A stretch of DNA of 29,119 nucleotides. Source: Metaruminococcus_A sp964607135 (GTDB lineage: Bacteria > Bacillota > Clostridia > Oscillospirales > Ruminococcaceae). The notes beneath the pieces are model-generated. The model saw only the letters and a program-made list of their open reading frames with translations, made no database searches and was not told the origin of the DNA. Shown here in pieces: positions 6,599-14,157 of this stretch. A program made the position numbers and the translations under genes. Location: positions 1 to 29,119 of the forward strand of contig CAZSIV010000027.1 of assembly GCA_964607135.1 (NCBI GenBank), given 5' to 3'. The first letter of the stretch is position 1; every line of letters starts with the position of its first letter.

Positions 6599-7423
6599 GT
6601 GAAAAAATATTTGCTCCCCGCGTTGATGTGGTTCCTGTTCGAAGCGATTGCGGTGACGCTCTGGTTGGTACTGGACAACATCTTTTACCTTTTTAATTTT
6701 TCCTATATTGGAACCTGCCTCGCGCTCGGCATCTTTTTTTACAGCAAAAAGTTCAAATACGCCCGGCAGGTCGTCCAGTTTGCGGTCGGTCTTTACATGC
6801 TGCTCTATCTCGGCCTCCTCTCGGGTGAAAATATGCAGATCGAGGGATTTTGGTACTACCTTTTTTTGGGGGTGTTCGAAGCGGCGACGATCCATTACGC
6901 CGTTGCGAAGATATTCGGGCCGGTTCTGTTCGGGCGGGGCTGGTGCGGATACGCCTGCTGGACGGCGATGATCCTCGACCTTCTGCCCTACAAAACGCCG
7001 AAGGAGCCGCGGAAAAAGCTCGGCTTTATCCGGTATATCGTCTTTGCCGTCTCCCTCGCCTTTGTGGGCGGCTTCTTTTTGCTGGGCGTTCCCGGCCTGG
7101 AAACGGTCATGTTCTGGAGCTTTATCGTCGGCAATCTCCTCTACTACGGGATCGGTATTTTGCTGGCGTTTTTATTGAGAGACAACCGGGCGTTTTGCAA
7201 ATACATCTGTCCGATCACCGTCTTTTTAAAGCCTGCCAGTTATTTTTCCCTGCTGCGGGTCAAAAACGAAACGAACAGATGTGTCTCCTGCGGGAAATGC
7301 AAAAGCGTCTGCCCAATGAACGTCGACATGACGGACAACTCCCGCAGGCGGTTAAATGGCACGGAGTGTATTTTATGCCTGCGGTGCATCGAGGAATGCC
7401 CGACCAAGGCGCTGCACCTGTGA
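6599..7423 (+). CDS. Membrane 4Fe-4S protein of NapH/NosR type
   Basis: Polytopic membrane protein of 274 residues carrying electron-transfer clusters. About five to six hydrophobic segments fill residues 1-215. Between them are the paired motifs GRGWCGYAC and CKYICP, typical of the Fer4_5 (NapH/NosR/RdxA-like) domain. The C-terminus has a cytosolic 2x[4Fe-4S] ferredoxin module, CVSCGKCKSVCP and CILCLRCIEECP. In known systems such proteins pass electrons between the quinone pool or flavoproteins and periplasmic or maturation enzymes; the partner here is unknown. GTG at 6599 is preferred over GTG 6590 because GAGG lies 8 nt before it. It may be under control of the neighbouring regulator (inference). 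Confidence 0.88.
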   Translation: MKKYLLPALMWFLFEAIAVTLWLVLDNIFYLFNFSYIGTCLALGIFFYSKKFKYARQVVQFAVGLYMLLYLGLLSGENMQIEGFWYYLFLGVFEAATIHYAVAKIFGPVLFGRGWCGYACWTAMILDLLPYKTPKEPRKKLGFIRYIVFAVSLAFVGGFFLLGVPGLETVMFWSFIVGNLLYYGIGILLAFLLRDNRAFCKYICPITVFLKPASYFSLLRVKNETNRCVSCGKCKSVCPMNVDMTDNSRRRLNGTECILCLRCIEECPTKALHL

Positions 7424-7428
7424 GCCGG

Positions 7429-7640
7429 GTGGCCCCGGTGGCCAGTTCGCACCCCAACGTTTTGTCTGTTTTTAGGTTATTGTCCTGCGAGACGCGCCCG
7501 TGGCCGGGCTAGCCAATACGCACCCCAAGGTTTTATCAATTTCTAAGGTTTCAGTCCTGCGGGGCAGGGTGCCCCTGCTGGCAATTTCGCACCCTGACAT
7601 TTTACGAATTTTTGGCTTTTTGTCCTGCGAGGTACATTTT
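7429..7640. repeat. Three tandem copies of a ~70-bp intergenic repeat
   Basis: Units at about 7429-7498, 7499-7568 and 7569-7640. The core CGCACCCCAA or variant starts at 7448, 7519 and 7588, spaced 71 and 69 bp. Each unit has a GC-rich head (GTGGCCGGGCTAGCCAAT or similar), the core TTCGCACCCCAAGG, a T-rich middle and the tail GTCCTGCG(A/G)GG. A fourth copy is at about 10956-11025. The units diverge from each other by point changes and there are no spacers, so it is not a CRISPR array. Confidence 0.85.
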
Positions 7641-7792
7641 ACAAGCTGTAGGGTAGGGTGCCTCGCGGGTTACGGACTGTCAGGTTTGGTATTGCCTGTG
7701 GATCGCGTATTGCCAGCGGAGGTACTCCTCCGCGATTGTCCGGCCGGGGACACCCGGCGCGGATTGAGAGCGGAATAGATAGACAGCATAAC
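7641..7792. other. Hairpin-rich remainder of the intergenic region
   Basis: No gene. It contains two perfect hairpins, GCGGAGG-TACT-CCTCCGC (7716-7733) and GCCGGG-GACA-CCCGGC (7743-7758). An imperfect one links CCTGCGAGGTAC (7624-7635) with GGTGCCTCGCGGG (about 7657-7669). The region may be part of the repeat element or of a structured transcript. Confidence 0.55.
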
Positions 7793-7836
7793 AAAAAACA
7801 AGCTACCCTCTTTAGGTAGGGGCAGCTTGTTTTTTT
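7793..7836. terminator. Bidirectional terminator
   Basis: AACAAGCT...AGCTTGTT with flanking A and T runs; the inner part can pair further (CTACC with GGTAG, or CCC with GGG). It lies 2 nt beyond the stop of the minus-strand glycosyltransferase at 7838, and also after the plus-strand ferredoxin and repeat array. It can serve both directions. Confidence 0.85.
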
Positions 7837-7837
7837 A

Positions 7838-8989
7838 TTAATTCTTATGGGGGATATTCAGAATCCCGACGAAGAAGCCTCCGAAGATCAGCTGCAAGCC
7901 GATTACAGTCAGCTCGATGGATGGGATCGTGAACCGCATGACAGGGGAAGGATCGAGGTTTCCAAACGAGGAGCCCGCCCAGACGCAGACCGCCACGATG
8001 GTCGAAATCAATCCCAGTAGGAACAGGATCACCCCGATCAGCACGCCTTTGTCCATCGTGAACCTGGAAAAGACGTCGTTTACGCTGTCGGGCGGGATAA
8101 ACCGGCTGTTTACCGCGTATGTTTTGACAAAGGTGGAAAACATCAGCAGCTGCATCCCGACGATGGTAAGCATCGCCGCGTAGATCAGGGTGTGGATTCC
8201 AAAGCCGACCCCTCCGATCCTGATTGGGGTGATACTCAAAACCACGGTGCCGATCACACCGATGATGAAAAAGACCAGTCCCGGATAGAAAAACAACCAG
8301 TTCGGCGCATGCATCAGCAGAAATTTCAAGTGCCGCCAGCCGTCGTGCCAGCTCCTCAGATGAGGCGGCCTGGAGCGCCCATCCTTTTTCATGACGGTGG
8401 GAACCTCCGTCATCTTCAGCTTGTGCAGTGTGCTCTGGACAATCATCTCACTTGCGTATTCCATGCCGGTCGTGTGGAGGTTGAGCGCCTGGATGCTTTC
8501 TTTTTTATATCCGCGCAGGCCGCAGTGGAAGTCCTTGACTTTGCTCGGGAAAAAGAGCCTGCCGATAAACGACAGCACCGGGTTCCCCAGATAGCGGTGA
8601 AGGGGGGACATCGCGCCCTTTTCGATCCCGCCGCGGAACCGGTTTCCCACGACCAGGTCGTATCCCTCCCGCAGCTTTTCGACAAACGGCATCAGGCTGA
8701 GAAAATCGTGGCTGCCGTCCGTATCGCCCATGATAACGTACTTACCGCGCGCCGCATTAGACCCTCCGATGAGGGCGGCCCCATAGCCCTTTTCTTCCAC
8801 ATCTACAACCCGCGCGCCGTTTCTCTTTGCAATCTCCTGCGAGCCGTCCGTACTGCCGTTGTCCGCAATCAGCACCTCGCCGACGATCCCGCTGTCCGCC
8901 AAAAACTTCTGCGCTTTTTGGATGCAGTCCTCCAGCGTTTCCGCTTCGTTCAGACAAGGCATCAATATCGTCAGTTCCAGTTCATCCAT
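7838..8989 (-). CDS. GT2 glycosyltransferase, dolichol-phosphate-mannose-synthase-like, with membrane domain
   Basis: Probably transfers a sugar from a nucleotide donor to a polyprenyl phosphate or a membrane glycan. Residues 1 to about 225 are a GT-A fold: MPCLNEAETL, D43 in ADNGSTDGS, and the metal-binding D89-T-D91 in MGDTDGSHDF. The motif DFHCGLRGYKKE is typical of this DPM1/GtrB-like subgroup. Four hydrophobic segments fill the C-terminal 150 residues, longer than plain DPM1 and like many bacterial lipid-linked sugar synthases. GGAGGGGG lies about 11 nt before the ATG. It has its own promoter (9035-9063), so although it follows fabD it can be expressed apart from the glycan operon. Confidence 0.9.
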   Translation of the reverse strand: MDELELTILMPCLNEAETLEDCIQKAQKFLADSGIVGEVLIADNGSTDGSQEIAKRNGARVVDVEEKGYGAALIGGSNAARGKYVIMGDTDGSHDFLSLMPFVEKLREGYDLVVGNRFRGGIEKGAMSPLHRYLGNPVLSFIGRLFFPSKVKDFHCGLRGYKKESIQALNLHTTGMEYASEMIVQSTLHKLKMTEVPTVMKKDGRSRPPHLRSWHDGWRHLKFLLMHAPNWLFFYPGLVFFIIGVIGTVVLSITPIRIGGVGFGIHTLIYAAMLTIVGMQLLMFSTFVKTYAVNSRFIPPDSVNDVFSRFTMDKGVLIGVILFLLGLISTIVAVCVWAGSSFGNLDPSPVMRFTIPSIELTVIGLQLIFGGFFVGILNIPHKN

Positions 8990-9034
8990 TCTATCCTGTT
9001 CCCCCTCCGGTTACAAATTGAAACCATTCGATAT

Positions 9035-9063
9035 ATTATAACATCTACCGTGATAATAATCAA
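9035..9063 (-). promoter_or_regulatory. Sigma-A promoter for the GT2 at 7838-8989
   Basis: Minus strand TTGATT (9058-9063), 17-nt spacer, TATAAT (9035-9040). The -35 begins 8 nt beyond the fabD stop codon region, so it is an internal promoter at the end of the glycan operon. Confidence 0.8.
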
Positions 9064-9070
9064 GTTTTGC

Positions 9071-9997
9071 TCATTCTGAGAGGGCGGAAATCGTTTCTTC
9101 CAGCGTCGCCAGGTTTTCGACCCGGCAGGAGCGCATCCCCTTACAGGTCTTTTTGACAAAGCCGGACAGGGTTTTTCCCGGGCCGATCTCTATAAAGGTG
9201 TCGACCCCCATCTCCATCATCTTCCGGAGCGTTTTCTCCCAGAGGACCGGCGCCATCGCCTGGCGGACAAGCTTTTCTTGCATGGAAACCGGATCGCTCT
9301 CTGCCTCCGCGTCGACATTCATGATGACCGGAACCGCAGGCGGCGCAAAAGAAAGGGCCTTAAATTCTTCCTCAAGCACCCGGGCCGCGGGCTCCATCCG
9401 TTCCGAATGAAAAGGCGCGCTGGTGGAAAGGGGAACCATCTTGATCCTCCGCTCTGCGCCGATCGCCCTGAGCTCGTCCAACGCCCCGGTATCGCCCGAT
9501 ACAACGACCTGCCCCGGGCAGTTGTAGTTGGCGCCTTTTACAAAGCCGGATACCTCTTCACAGAGCGCGTCAACCTCCTCGGCCGTCTTGCCGAGGACGG
9601 CAACCATTCCGCCCTCCCCGACCGGGACGGCTGCCTGCATCGCGTTTGCACGGATCTGGATCAGGCGGACCGCTTCCTTGAGGGGAAGCACCCCTGCCGC
9701 GACCAGCGCCGCGTATTCGCCGAGGGAGAATCCCGCCACAGCGTCGGCCTTCACCCCTTTTTCCTCCAGCGCGCGGAGAGCGGCGACGTCGCAGGCGAGC
9801 ACGCAGGGCTGGGTGTTTTCGGTCAAATCCAGTTCCTCCTGCGTCCCTGAAAAGCACAAGCCTGAGATGCTCCTCCCGAGCACCCGATCGGCTGTCTCGA
9901 AAACCGCTCTGCTCCCAGCGCAGCTTTCATAAAACTCCTTCATCATTCCCGGATACTGGGAACCCTGCCCTGAAAAAAGGAACGCTGTCTTTCCCAT
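9071..9997 (-). CDS. fabD: Malonyl-CoA:ACP transacylase
   Basis: Moves malonyl groups from CoA to acyl carrier protein, the entry step of type II fatty acid synthesis, in the cytosol. The 308 residues start with the family signature FLFSGQGSQYPGM. The nucleophile S91 is in AGFSLGEYAAL, the malonyl-carboxylate-binding arginine is R116 in QIRANAM and the catalytic histidine is H197 in APFHS. The residue before the serine is Phe where E. coli has His; the triad is otherwise intact. ATG 9997 is chosen because GGGAGG lies 9 nt upstream; the ATG at 10006 abuts the binding site. It sits 20 nt after a rhamnosyltransferase-like gene with no fab or acpP gene near, which is unusual. It could be the housekeeping copy moved here or could serve a lipid step of the glycan pathway. 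Confidence 0.94.
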   Translation of the reverse strand: MGKTAFLFSGQGSQYPGMMKEFYESCAGSRAVFETADRVLGRSISGLCFSGTQEELDLTENTQPCVLACDVAALRALEEKGVKADAVAGFSLGEYAALVAAGVLPLKEAVRLIQIRANAMQAAVPVGEGGMVAVLGKTAEEVDALCEEVSGFVKGANYNCPGQVVVSGDTGALDELRAIGAERRIKMVPLSTSAPFHSERMEPAARVLEEEFKALSFAPPAVPVIMNVDAEAESDPVSMQEKLVRQAMAPVLWEKTLRKMMEMGVDTFIEIGPGKTLSGFVKKTCKGMRSCRVENLATLEETISALSE

Positions 9998-10017
9998 TTG
10001 ATTCATCCTCCCGTTTT

Positions 10018-10878
10018 TTACGATCCGGCTTTTTTAGCCGTCAAAAGCGCCAAATGGTATTTCGCCCAAATTCCAAAATAGACGGCGGCCGACACAAAAA
10101 TATTGTATTTTTTCCAATAGTGCTTGCGATAGAACAGCTTCATCGCCCGATGGAAGTGGTAAATGGCCTCTTTTGACTTTGAATGGAGACCGCTCGCCCC
10201 CTTTAAGTGGGTGACCGAGGCGTCGGCGTAATAAACCACCTTTTTTCCCGCTTCCTTAACGCGGTAGCAGAGGTCGATATCCTCGCCGTACATGAAAAAT
10301 ATTTCATCGAACCCGCCGAGCTCGAGGAAGAAGGAGCGGGGCATCATCAGGTAGGCTCCGGAGACGCAGTCGGTTTCCGCCGTCTGGTCGTCCGGCAGGA
10401 AGGTCTGGTGATACGCGCCGTATTTCCTCGATTCAGGGTATTTTTTGTCTAATCCGAGGAAATAGTATAAAGAGGCGGACGGGGTCGGAAATCCCCGTTC
10501 ACATCCGCGGTCGAGGGTGCCGTCCTCCAAAAGCATCCGGATCCCCAGCGCGCCGACCTCCGGGTGCTCCCGCAGGTACTTAACTGTCCGGTCGATCGCT
10601 TCGGGATGGGCGATAGCATCTGAATTAAGGAAAAGGAGATACTCCCCTTTTGCCTGGGCAGCTCCCAGATTGCAGGCGTTCCCGAAACCGCGGTTTTCCA
10701 CACCGCTCAGCACGACGACTCCGTCGGCATCATTCTGGTAGCGCTCCTCTGGCTCGCTGGAATTATCTATGACAATCACCTCGCAGGAGGTTGATTTCAC
10801 CGTTTCACGAACAGACGCAACCGCCTGCCCGGTCAGTTCCTTCGTGTTGTAGTTGATGATAATAACCGACAAGTCCAA
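10018..10878 (-). CDS. GT2 glycosyltransferase, rhamnosyltransferase-like
   Basis: Inverting glycosyltransferase of the GT2 WbbL/RfbF-like group, 286 residues, cytosolic face of the membrane. Motifs are SVIIINYNT at the start, the nucleotide-binding VIDNSS (37-41), LFLNSDA (82-88) with the metal-binding aspartate, and the acceptor-side GGFDEIFFMYGEDIDLCYRV that marks rhamnosyltransferase-like members. The start codon is TTG: no ATG is available before the conserved first strand, and GGGGGGAT precedes TTG 10878 by about 7 nt. With rmlC at the head of the cluster, dTDP-rhamnose is a likely donor (inference). A repeat-bearing 202-nt spacer separates it from the upstream gene. Confidence 0.88.
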   Translation of the reverse strand: MDLSVIIINYNTKELTGQAVASVRETVKSTSCEVIVIDNSSEPEERYQNDADGVVVLSGVENRGFGNACNLGAAQAKGEYLLFLNSDAIAHPEAIDRTVKYLREHPEVGALGIRMLLEDGTLDRGCERGFPTPSASLYYFLGLDKKYPESRKYGAYHQTFLPDDQTAETDCVSGAYLMMPRSFFLELGGFDEIFFMYGEDIDLCYRVKEAGKKVVYYADASVTHLKGASGLHSKSKEAIYHFHRAMKLFYRKHYWKKYNIFVSAAVYFGIWAKYHLALLTAKKAGS

Positions 10879-10930
10879 GGGTATCCCCCCTCGCTTTTAT
10901 CATTTCGTATCTGCGCCCGGGCAGGGCGGC

Positions 10931-11080
10931 GAACCGCCGCTGGTAATTCGCAGCCCGTGGCCGGGCCAGCCAATTCGCACCCCAAGGTTTTCCCAATTTT
11001 AGGGCGATTATCCTGCGAAGCACCTAAGGCAAACTAAGTACCACGTGTCTCGCGGAACGACGAACCGCCGCTGGTAATTC
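10931..11080. repeat. Fourth copy of the ~70-bp repeat, flanked by a 19-nt direct repeat
   Basis: The unit at about 10956-11025 has the same head (GTGGCCGGGCCAGCCAATTC), the core CGCACCCCAAGG at 10976 and a TCCTGCGAAG tail as the 7.5-kb array. The sequence GAACCGCCGCTGGTAATTC occurs exactly at 10931-10949 and again at 11062-11080, ending at the stop codon of the next gene. The second half of each direct repeat resembles the head of the unit (GCTGGCAATTTCGCACCC in the third array copy), so they may be partial units. Confidence 0.8.
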
Positions 11081-12010
11081 TCATCCGTACAGAAGCTGAC
11101 CCAGCCTTCTGGTGAAGGTGTTTTTCCACAGTCCATACCGTTTCAGGGTGCGGATCCGGCCGAGCTTTCCCTTTTCGCCCATCCCCGCGTAGGCCTGCGC
11201 CAGCTCCAGCTGGGCAGTGGTTAGCCTGTCCTGAAACTGTGCGGCAAAATCCCCCGCCTGCAAATAGGTCTCGATCAATACCTTGCGGGCGTCCTGGAAC
11301 TTCGCCGCCCGTTTCGCGTTGTACCCGAGGGAACGGGCGTTCTTCGCCCCCACCTGGTTGTCCCCGTGCTGGCGGTAGAGGATGGTCGGCTCAGCGACGA
11401 AACCGATCCCGCCGAAGGCCGCCGCAATCAGGCCGCACCACCAGTCGTGCATGATAAGATTGGGCGGGATGACCGGCGAAAGAAGTGAAAGCAGAGTGCG
11501 GTTGACCATCATGGTGCAGCCGGTGACATTGTTCTGAACCAGAAGCTCCGCCAGCTTTTTCCGGGAAGGATCCAGCCCCTGCTGAAAAAACATCGAGCCC
11601 GCTGTTACCTGCAAGTCCCGATCCGTCACCTTCAGGTCGGTGTGAACCAGCAGCGGGAGCTCCTTCCCGTAAACCGTTTCCAAATCCCGCATCGCCGCAA
11701 GCGTGCGCTCCACCTTCTCCGGCAGCCAGACATCGTCATGGTCGCAGGTCATGACATAGTCTGCCTCCGCCCGAAGCAGCAGGTCGTAAAAATTGTATTT
11801 GCTCCCGCCGAGATTGCGTTCATTCACCCGGAGAAAAATTTTTTCAGGATAGGCCGCACGGTAGCTTTCGACGATTTCCGCCGTCCGGTCGGACGACCGG
11901 TCGTCCTGGATGACCAGCCGCCACCCTTCCGAGGTTTGGGAGAGGATCGACTCGATCTGCTCCCCGATATATTTTTCGCTGTTGTAGGACGCCAAAAGGA
12001 TCTCAACCAT
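11081..12010 (-). CDS. GT2 glycosyltransferase (rhamnosyltransferase-like)
   Basis: Cell-envelope glycosyltransferase of 309 residues. It opens with VEILLASYNSEKYI, followed by IQDDRSSDRT (35-43) and the metal-binding run TCDHDDVW (88-95), the pattern of the GT2 group that adds rhamnose or similar sugars to lipid-linked oligosaccharides. NNVTGCTMMVNR and HDWW further on are also group features. ATG 12010 overlaps the end of the flippase gene by 8 nt, giving translational coupling; GGGAGG lies 12 nt upstream. A longer frame from a GTG at 12037 has no binding site. Donor and acceptor cannot be told from sequence. Confidence 0.9.
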   Translation of the reverse strand: MVEILLASYNSEKYIGEQIESILSQTSEGWRLVIQDDRSSDRTAEIVESYRAAYPEKIFLRVNERNLGGSKYNFYDLLLRAEADYVMTCDHDDVWLPEKVERTLAAMRDLETVYGKELPLLVHTDLKVTDRDLQVTAGSMFFQQGLDPSRKKLAELLVQNNVTGCTMMVNRTLLSLLSPVIPPNLIMHDWWCGLIAAAFGGIGFVAEPTILYRQHGDNQVGAKNARSLGYNAKRAAKFQDARKVLIETYLQAGDFAAQFQDRLTTAQLELAQAYAGMGEKGKLGRIRTLKRYGLWKNTFTRRLGQLLYG

Positions 12011-13298
12011 CGCCGTTTTCCGCCTCCCTATTTCCACCGGATGTTTTCACGCATTTCCTGTAAGAAGTCAAAAACAGGACGAAAAAGGACAGGTCGAGGA
12101 ACAAAGTCAGAAAGGTATAGGCTGCGGCCGCCCCCAAAAGCCCAAAACGCTCCACCGCAAGCGGCGGAAGAATCCAGGAGACCGCAAAGGTCACCAGGTA
12201 TCCCCAAAACGCTCTCCTTTGCCTGCGCATCACGGTGAGGGCGTAAAAGATCAGTATATTGACCGCAGACAGGCCCCCTCCCAACAGGATCACCATAAAA
12301 GGCCACTGATAACCCGAAAGATCGGTCGCGTAAAACCAGGAGAGAACCGGCAGCCCCCAAAACCACCCTACAATAAGCGCGGCCAGGGTGATCAGCACGA
12401 TATAAAACGAGAGCCTGAGCAGCAGCCTACGGAAAGCCGGATAGCGTTTTTCCGCCCACTGCTCCGCCATCGTCGTCAACAGCGGCTTAAAGACAAAGGT
12501 GCTGCAAAGGTTGATCGTATAAGCCGGCATAAAAATCATCCCGTAATGGGCCTGGTAGGCTTCGGTCATCAGCCGGTCGATGGAGTATTTTGGGGCGTTG
12601 GTGATATAATTCGACATAAAGGAGCTCAAACAGAGCGGAAGGCAGAACCAGAGGAGTTTCCCCACCTTGGCTCCGGACTTTGACAAACCCGTCCGGAACA
12701 GCCCCTCGGACGCCATCATCTCGAAGAGGAAAAAGCCGAGAGCTCCTGTCAGCACCAATGAGATGCAGGAGACGACGAGATTCTTGGTAGCAAAGATCAC
12801 CAGACAGAAAACCCCGCCGGACAGCAGCGCACGGAAAAGCATCGCCTTTCCTGCGATGTGGAGTACGCCCTGCTGCTGGAACTGACTCTCGTAAACGTCG
12901 CTCAGCCCGTCGAACATTTTATAAAGGCAGAGCAGGGCGACAATCAGCGCTTTTTCGAAGGTGTACCCGCTCAGCGCAATATAGACGGCGCTCAGCAGGA
13001 TCATCGCGGCGCAGGTGATGCAGCGGGTGGTGAAATAATCCTGAAAGCTGTACTCCCCCCGGATATCGGTCGCCTGAAAGGGGTGCATATTATAAAACCC
13101 GAGGGTCAGCATCAGCTGCCCTGTGGTAAAGGCGATTGAGAAAACCCCCGCCTGCTCTTCTCCCGCCGCCCGGTTCACCACCATTAGGAGCAGAACCGAG
13201 AGCAGCGAATAGGCGAGCGATCCGGCGATGTTCCAGATGACGTTCTTCCTGCCGATATTTTTGCCGTTTCCCGCGATCAGAGCGCTCCAGCTACTCAT
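12003..13298 (-). CDS. Polysaccharide flippase (Wzx/MATE-MOP-like)
   Basis: Integral membrane protein of 431 residues with about 12 hydrophobic segments along its length, charged loops and a short basic tail. Family-like features are the N-terminal NVIWNIAGSLAYSLLSVLLL segment, an SSFMSNYITNAPKYSID loop at mid-length (a form common in Wzx/O-antigen transporters) and EQWAEKRY before the second half. It would flip undecaprenyl-linked repeat units built by the neighbouring transferases. The ATG at 13298 overlaps the LicD stop by 8 nt; an in-frame ATG at 13322 is also possible but lacks a binding site. Confidence 0.87.
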   Translation of the reverse strand: MSSWSALIAGNGKNIGRKNVIWNIAGSLAYSLLSVLLLMVVNRAAGEEQAGVFSIAFTTGQLMLTLGFYNMHPFQATDIRGEYSFQDYFTTRCITCAAMILLSAVYIALSGYTFEKALIVALLCLYKMFDGLSDVYESQFQQQGVLHIAGKAMLFRALLSGGVFCLVIFATKNLVVSCISLVLTGALGFFLFEMMASEGLFRTGLSKSGAKVGKLLWFCLPLCLSSFMSNYITNAPKYSIDRLMTEAYQAHYGMIFMPAYTINLCSTFVFKPLLTTMAEQWAEKRYPAFRRLLLRLSFYIVLITLAALIVGWFWGLPVLSWFYATDLSGYQWPFMVILLGGGLSAVNILIFYALTVMRRQRRAFWGYLVTFAVSWILPPLAVERFGLLGAAAAYTFLTLFLDLSFFVLFLTSYRKCVKTSGGNREAENGDG

Positions 13299-14157
13299 CG
13301 CTTTCACCAAAATCCAGTTCATATGGATAGTGGTTTTTCTGCTTTTCCACCGGGGGAACCGTCATATAATCGCCGTACTGCTGGATCAGGTACCGGTCGA
13401 GCTCATGGATCACCTTGACCTGTACGTCCTCGAACATGATCTCCCGCAAGGGGAAGATCATCTCTTTGGTCAGAAGTACCCTCTCCGGGAAGGTCTCTTG
13501 GAAATCGATATACCAGCCGGTTTCCTCGCGGCTGTACCGTGTTGCCGCAGCCTGGTACTTTTTCAGGATATAGGTCTTCGAAAACCGCGTGACCACCAAA
13601 AAGGCGTGGATACAGGCACAGACGGCCTGCACGATCCCGCCCCTGACCCCGTGAAAAGGGAGTACCGGGTTGGCGATATGCCGCAGGATATAGAGCTTCC
13701 CCCAAAACCAGGCTTCCCGAATCTGCTTTCTCCGCAGGGCGGGATCGGCAGGAGTGTGGTCATAGGGGAAAATATCGAGGAAAATCCCTAGGTCGCAGTC
13801 GAGCTTCGCGAAACACCACTCTTTGAACTTCGTCCCCTTTTTCCGCAAACGGGTGCTCATCAGGGGAAAATCCTTCGTCCTGTCCGCCCGGATGATCTCA
13901 TACTTTTCCATCATGCCCGGGTCTGCCTCCAGCGCCTCAATCATCCGCTCGTAATCCTCGCGAAGGAGAAAGACGTCGATGTCGTCGTCCCAAGGGACGA
14001 AGCCGCCGTGGCGCAGCGCGCCGATCGCCGAGCCGCCGCTGATCGAATAGGGAATCCGGTGTTTTTCACACAGCGCGGCAAAGTCCTTTAATATCTCCAG
14101 CTCCGTCCGCTGGAGCCGCCTGAGGGTCTCAGGCTCATAGCTTCTATACGTCTTCAT
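13291..14157 (-). CDS. LicD-family phosphotransferase
   Basis: Nucleotidyltransferase-fold enzyme that places phosphocholine or another phosphoryl group on surface sugars. The 288-residue protein shows the full LicD signature at residues 41-62: GGSAIGALRHGG followed by FVPWDDDIDV, with the metal-binding DDDID. A second conserved block, KLDCDLGIFLDIFPYD, follows near 150. The N-terminal LQRTELEILKDFAALCEKH helix is also typical. ATG 14157 is chosen because a weak GGTGAT site precedes it; the ATG at 14178 has none. No choline-activation genes (licA-licC) are in the window, so the transferred group is unknown. It lies between the epimerase and flippase genes. Confidence 0.92.
   Translation of the reverse strand: MKTYRSYEPETLRRLQRTELEILKDFAALCEKHRIPYSISGGSAIGALRHGGFVPWDDDIDVFLLREDYERMIEALEADPGMMEKYEIIRADRTKDFPLMSTRLRKKGTKFKEWCFAKLDCDLGIFLDIFPYDHTPADPALRRKQIREAWFWGKLYILRHIANPVLPFHGVRGGIVQAVCACIHAFLVVTRFSKTYILKKYQAAATRYSREETGWYIDFQETFPERVLLTKEMIFPLREIMFEDVQVKVIHELDRYLIQQYGDYMTVPPVEKQKNHYPYELDFGESDE

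Noticed and set aside
5755..6681. 308-codon antisense frame spanning the lysozyme end and XRE gene
   Set aside because: It crosses two well-supported genes on the opposite strand and has no protein family features.
7429..7640. Tandem repeats as a CRISPR array
   Set aside because: The units are about 70 bp, diverged, directly adjacent without unique spacers, and no cas genes are present.
8192..9079. 295-codon plus-strand frame opposite the GT2 gene
   Set aside because: A shadow of a clear glycosyltransferase, with no domain signature of its own.
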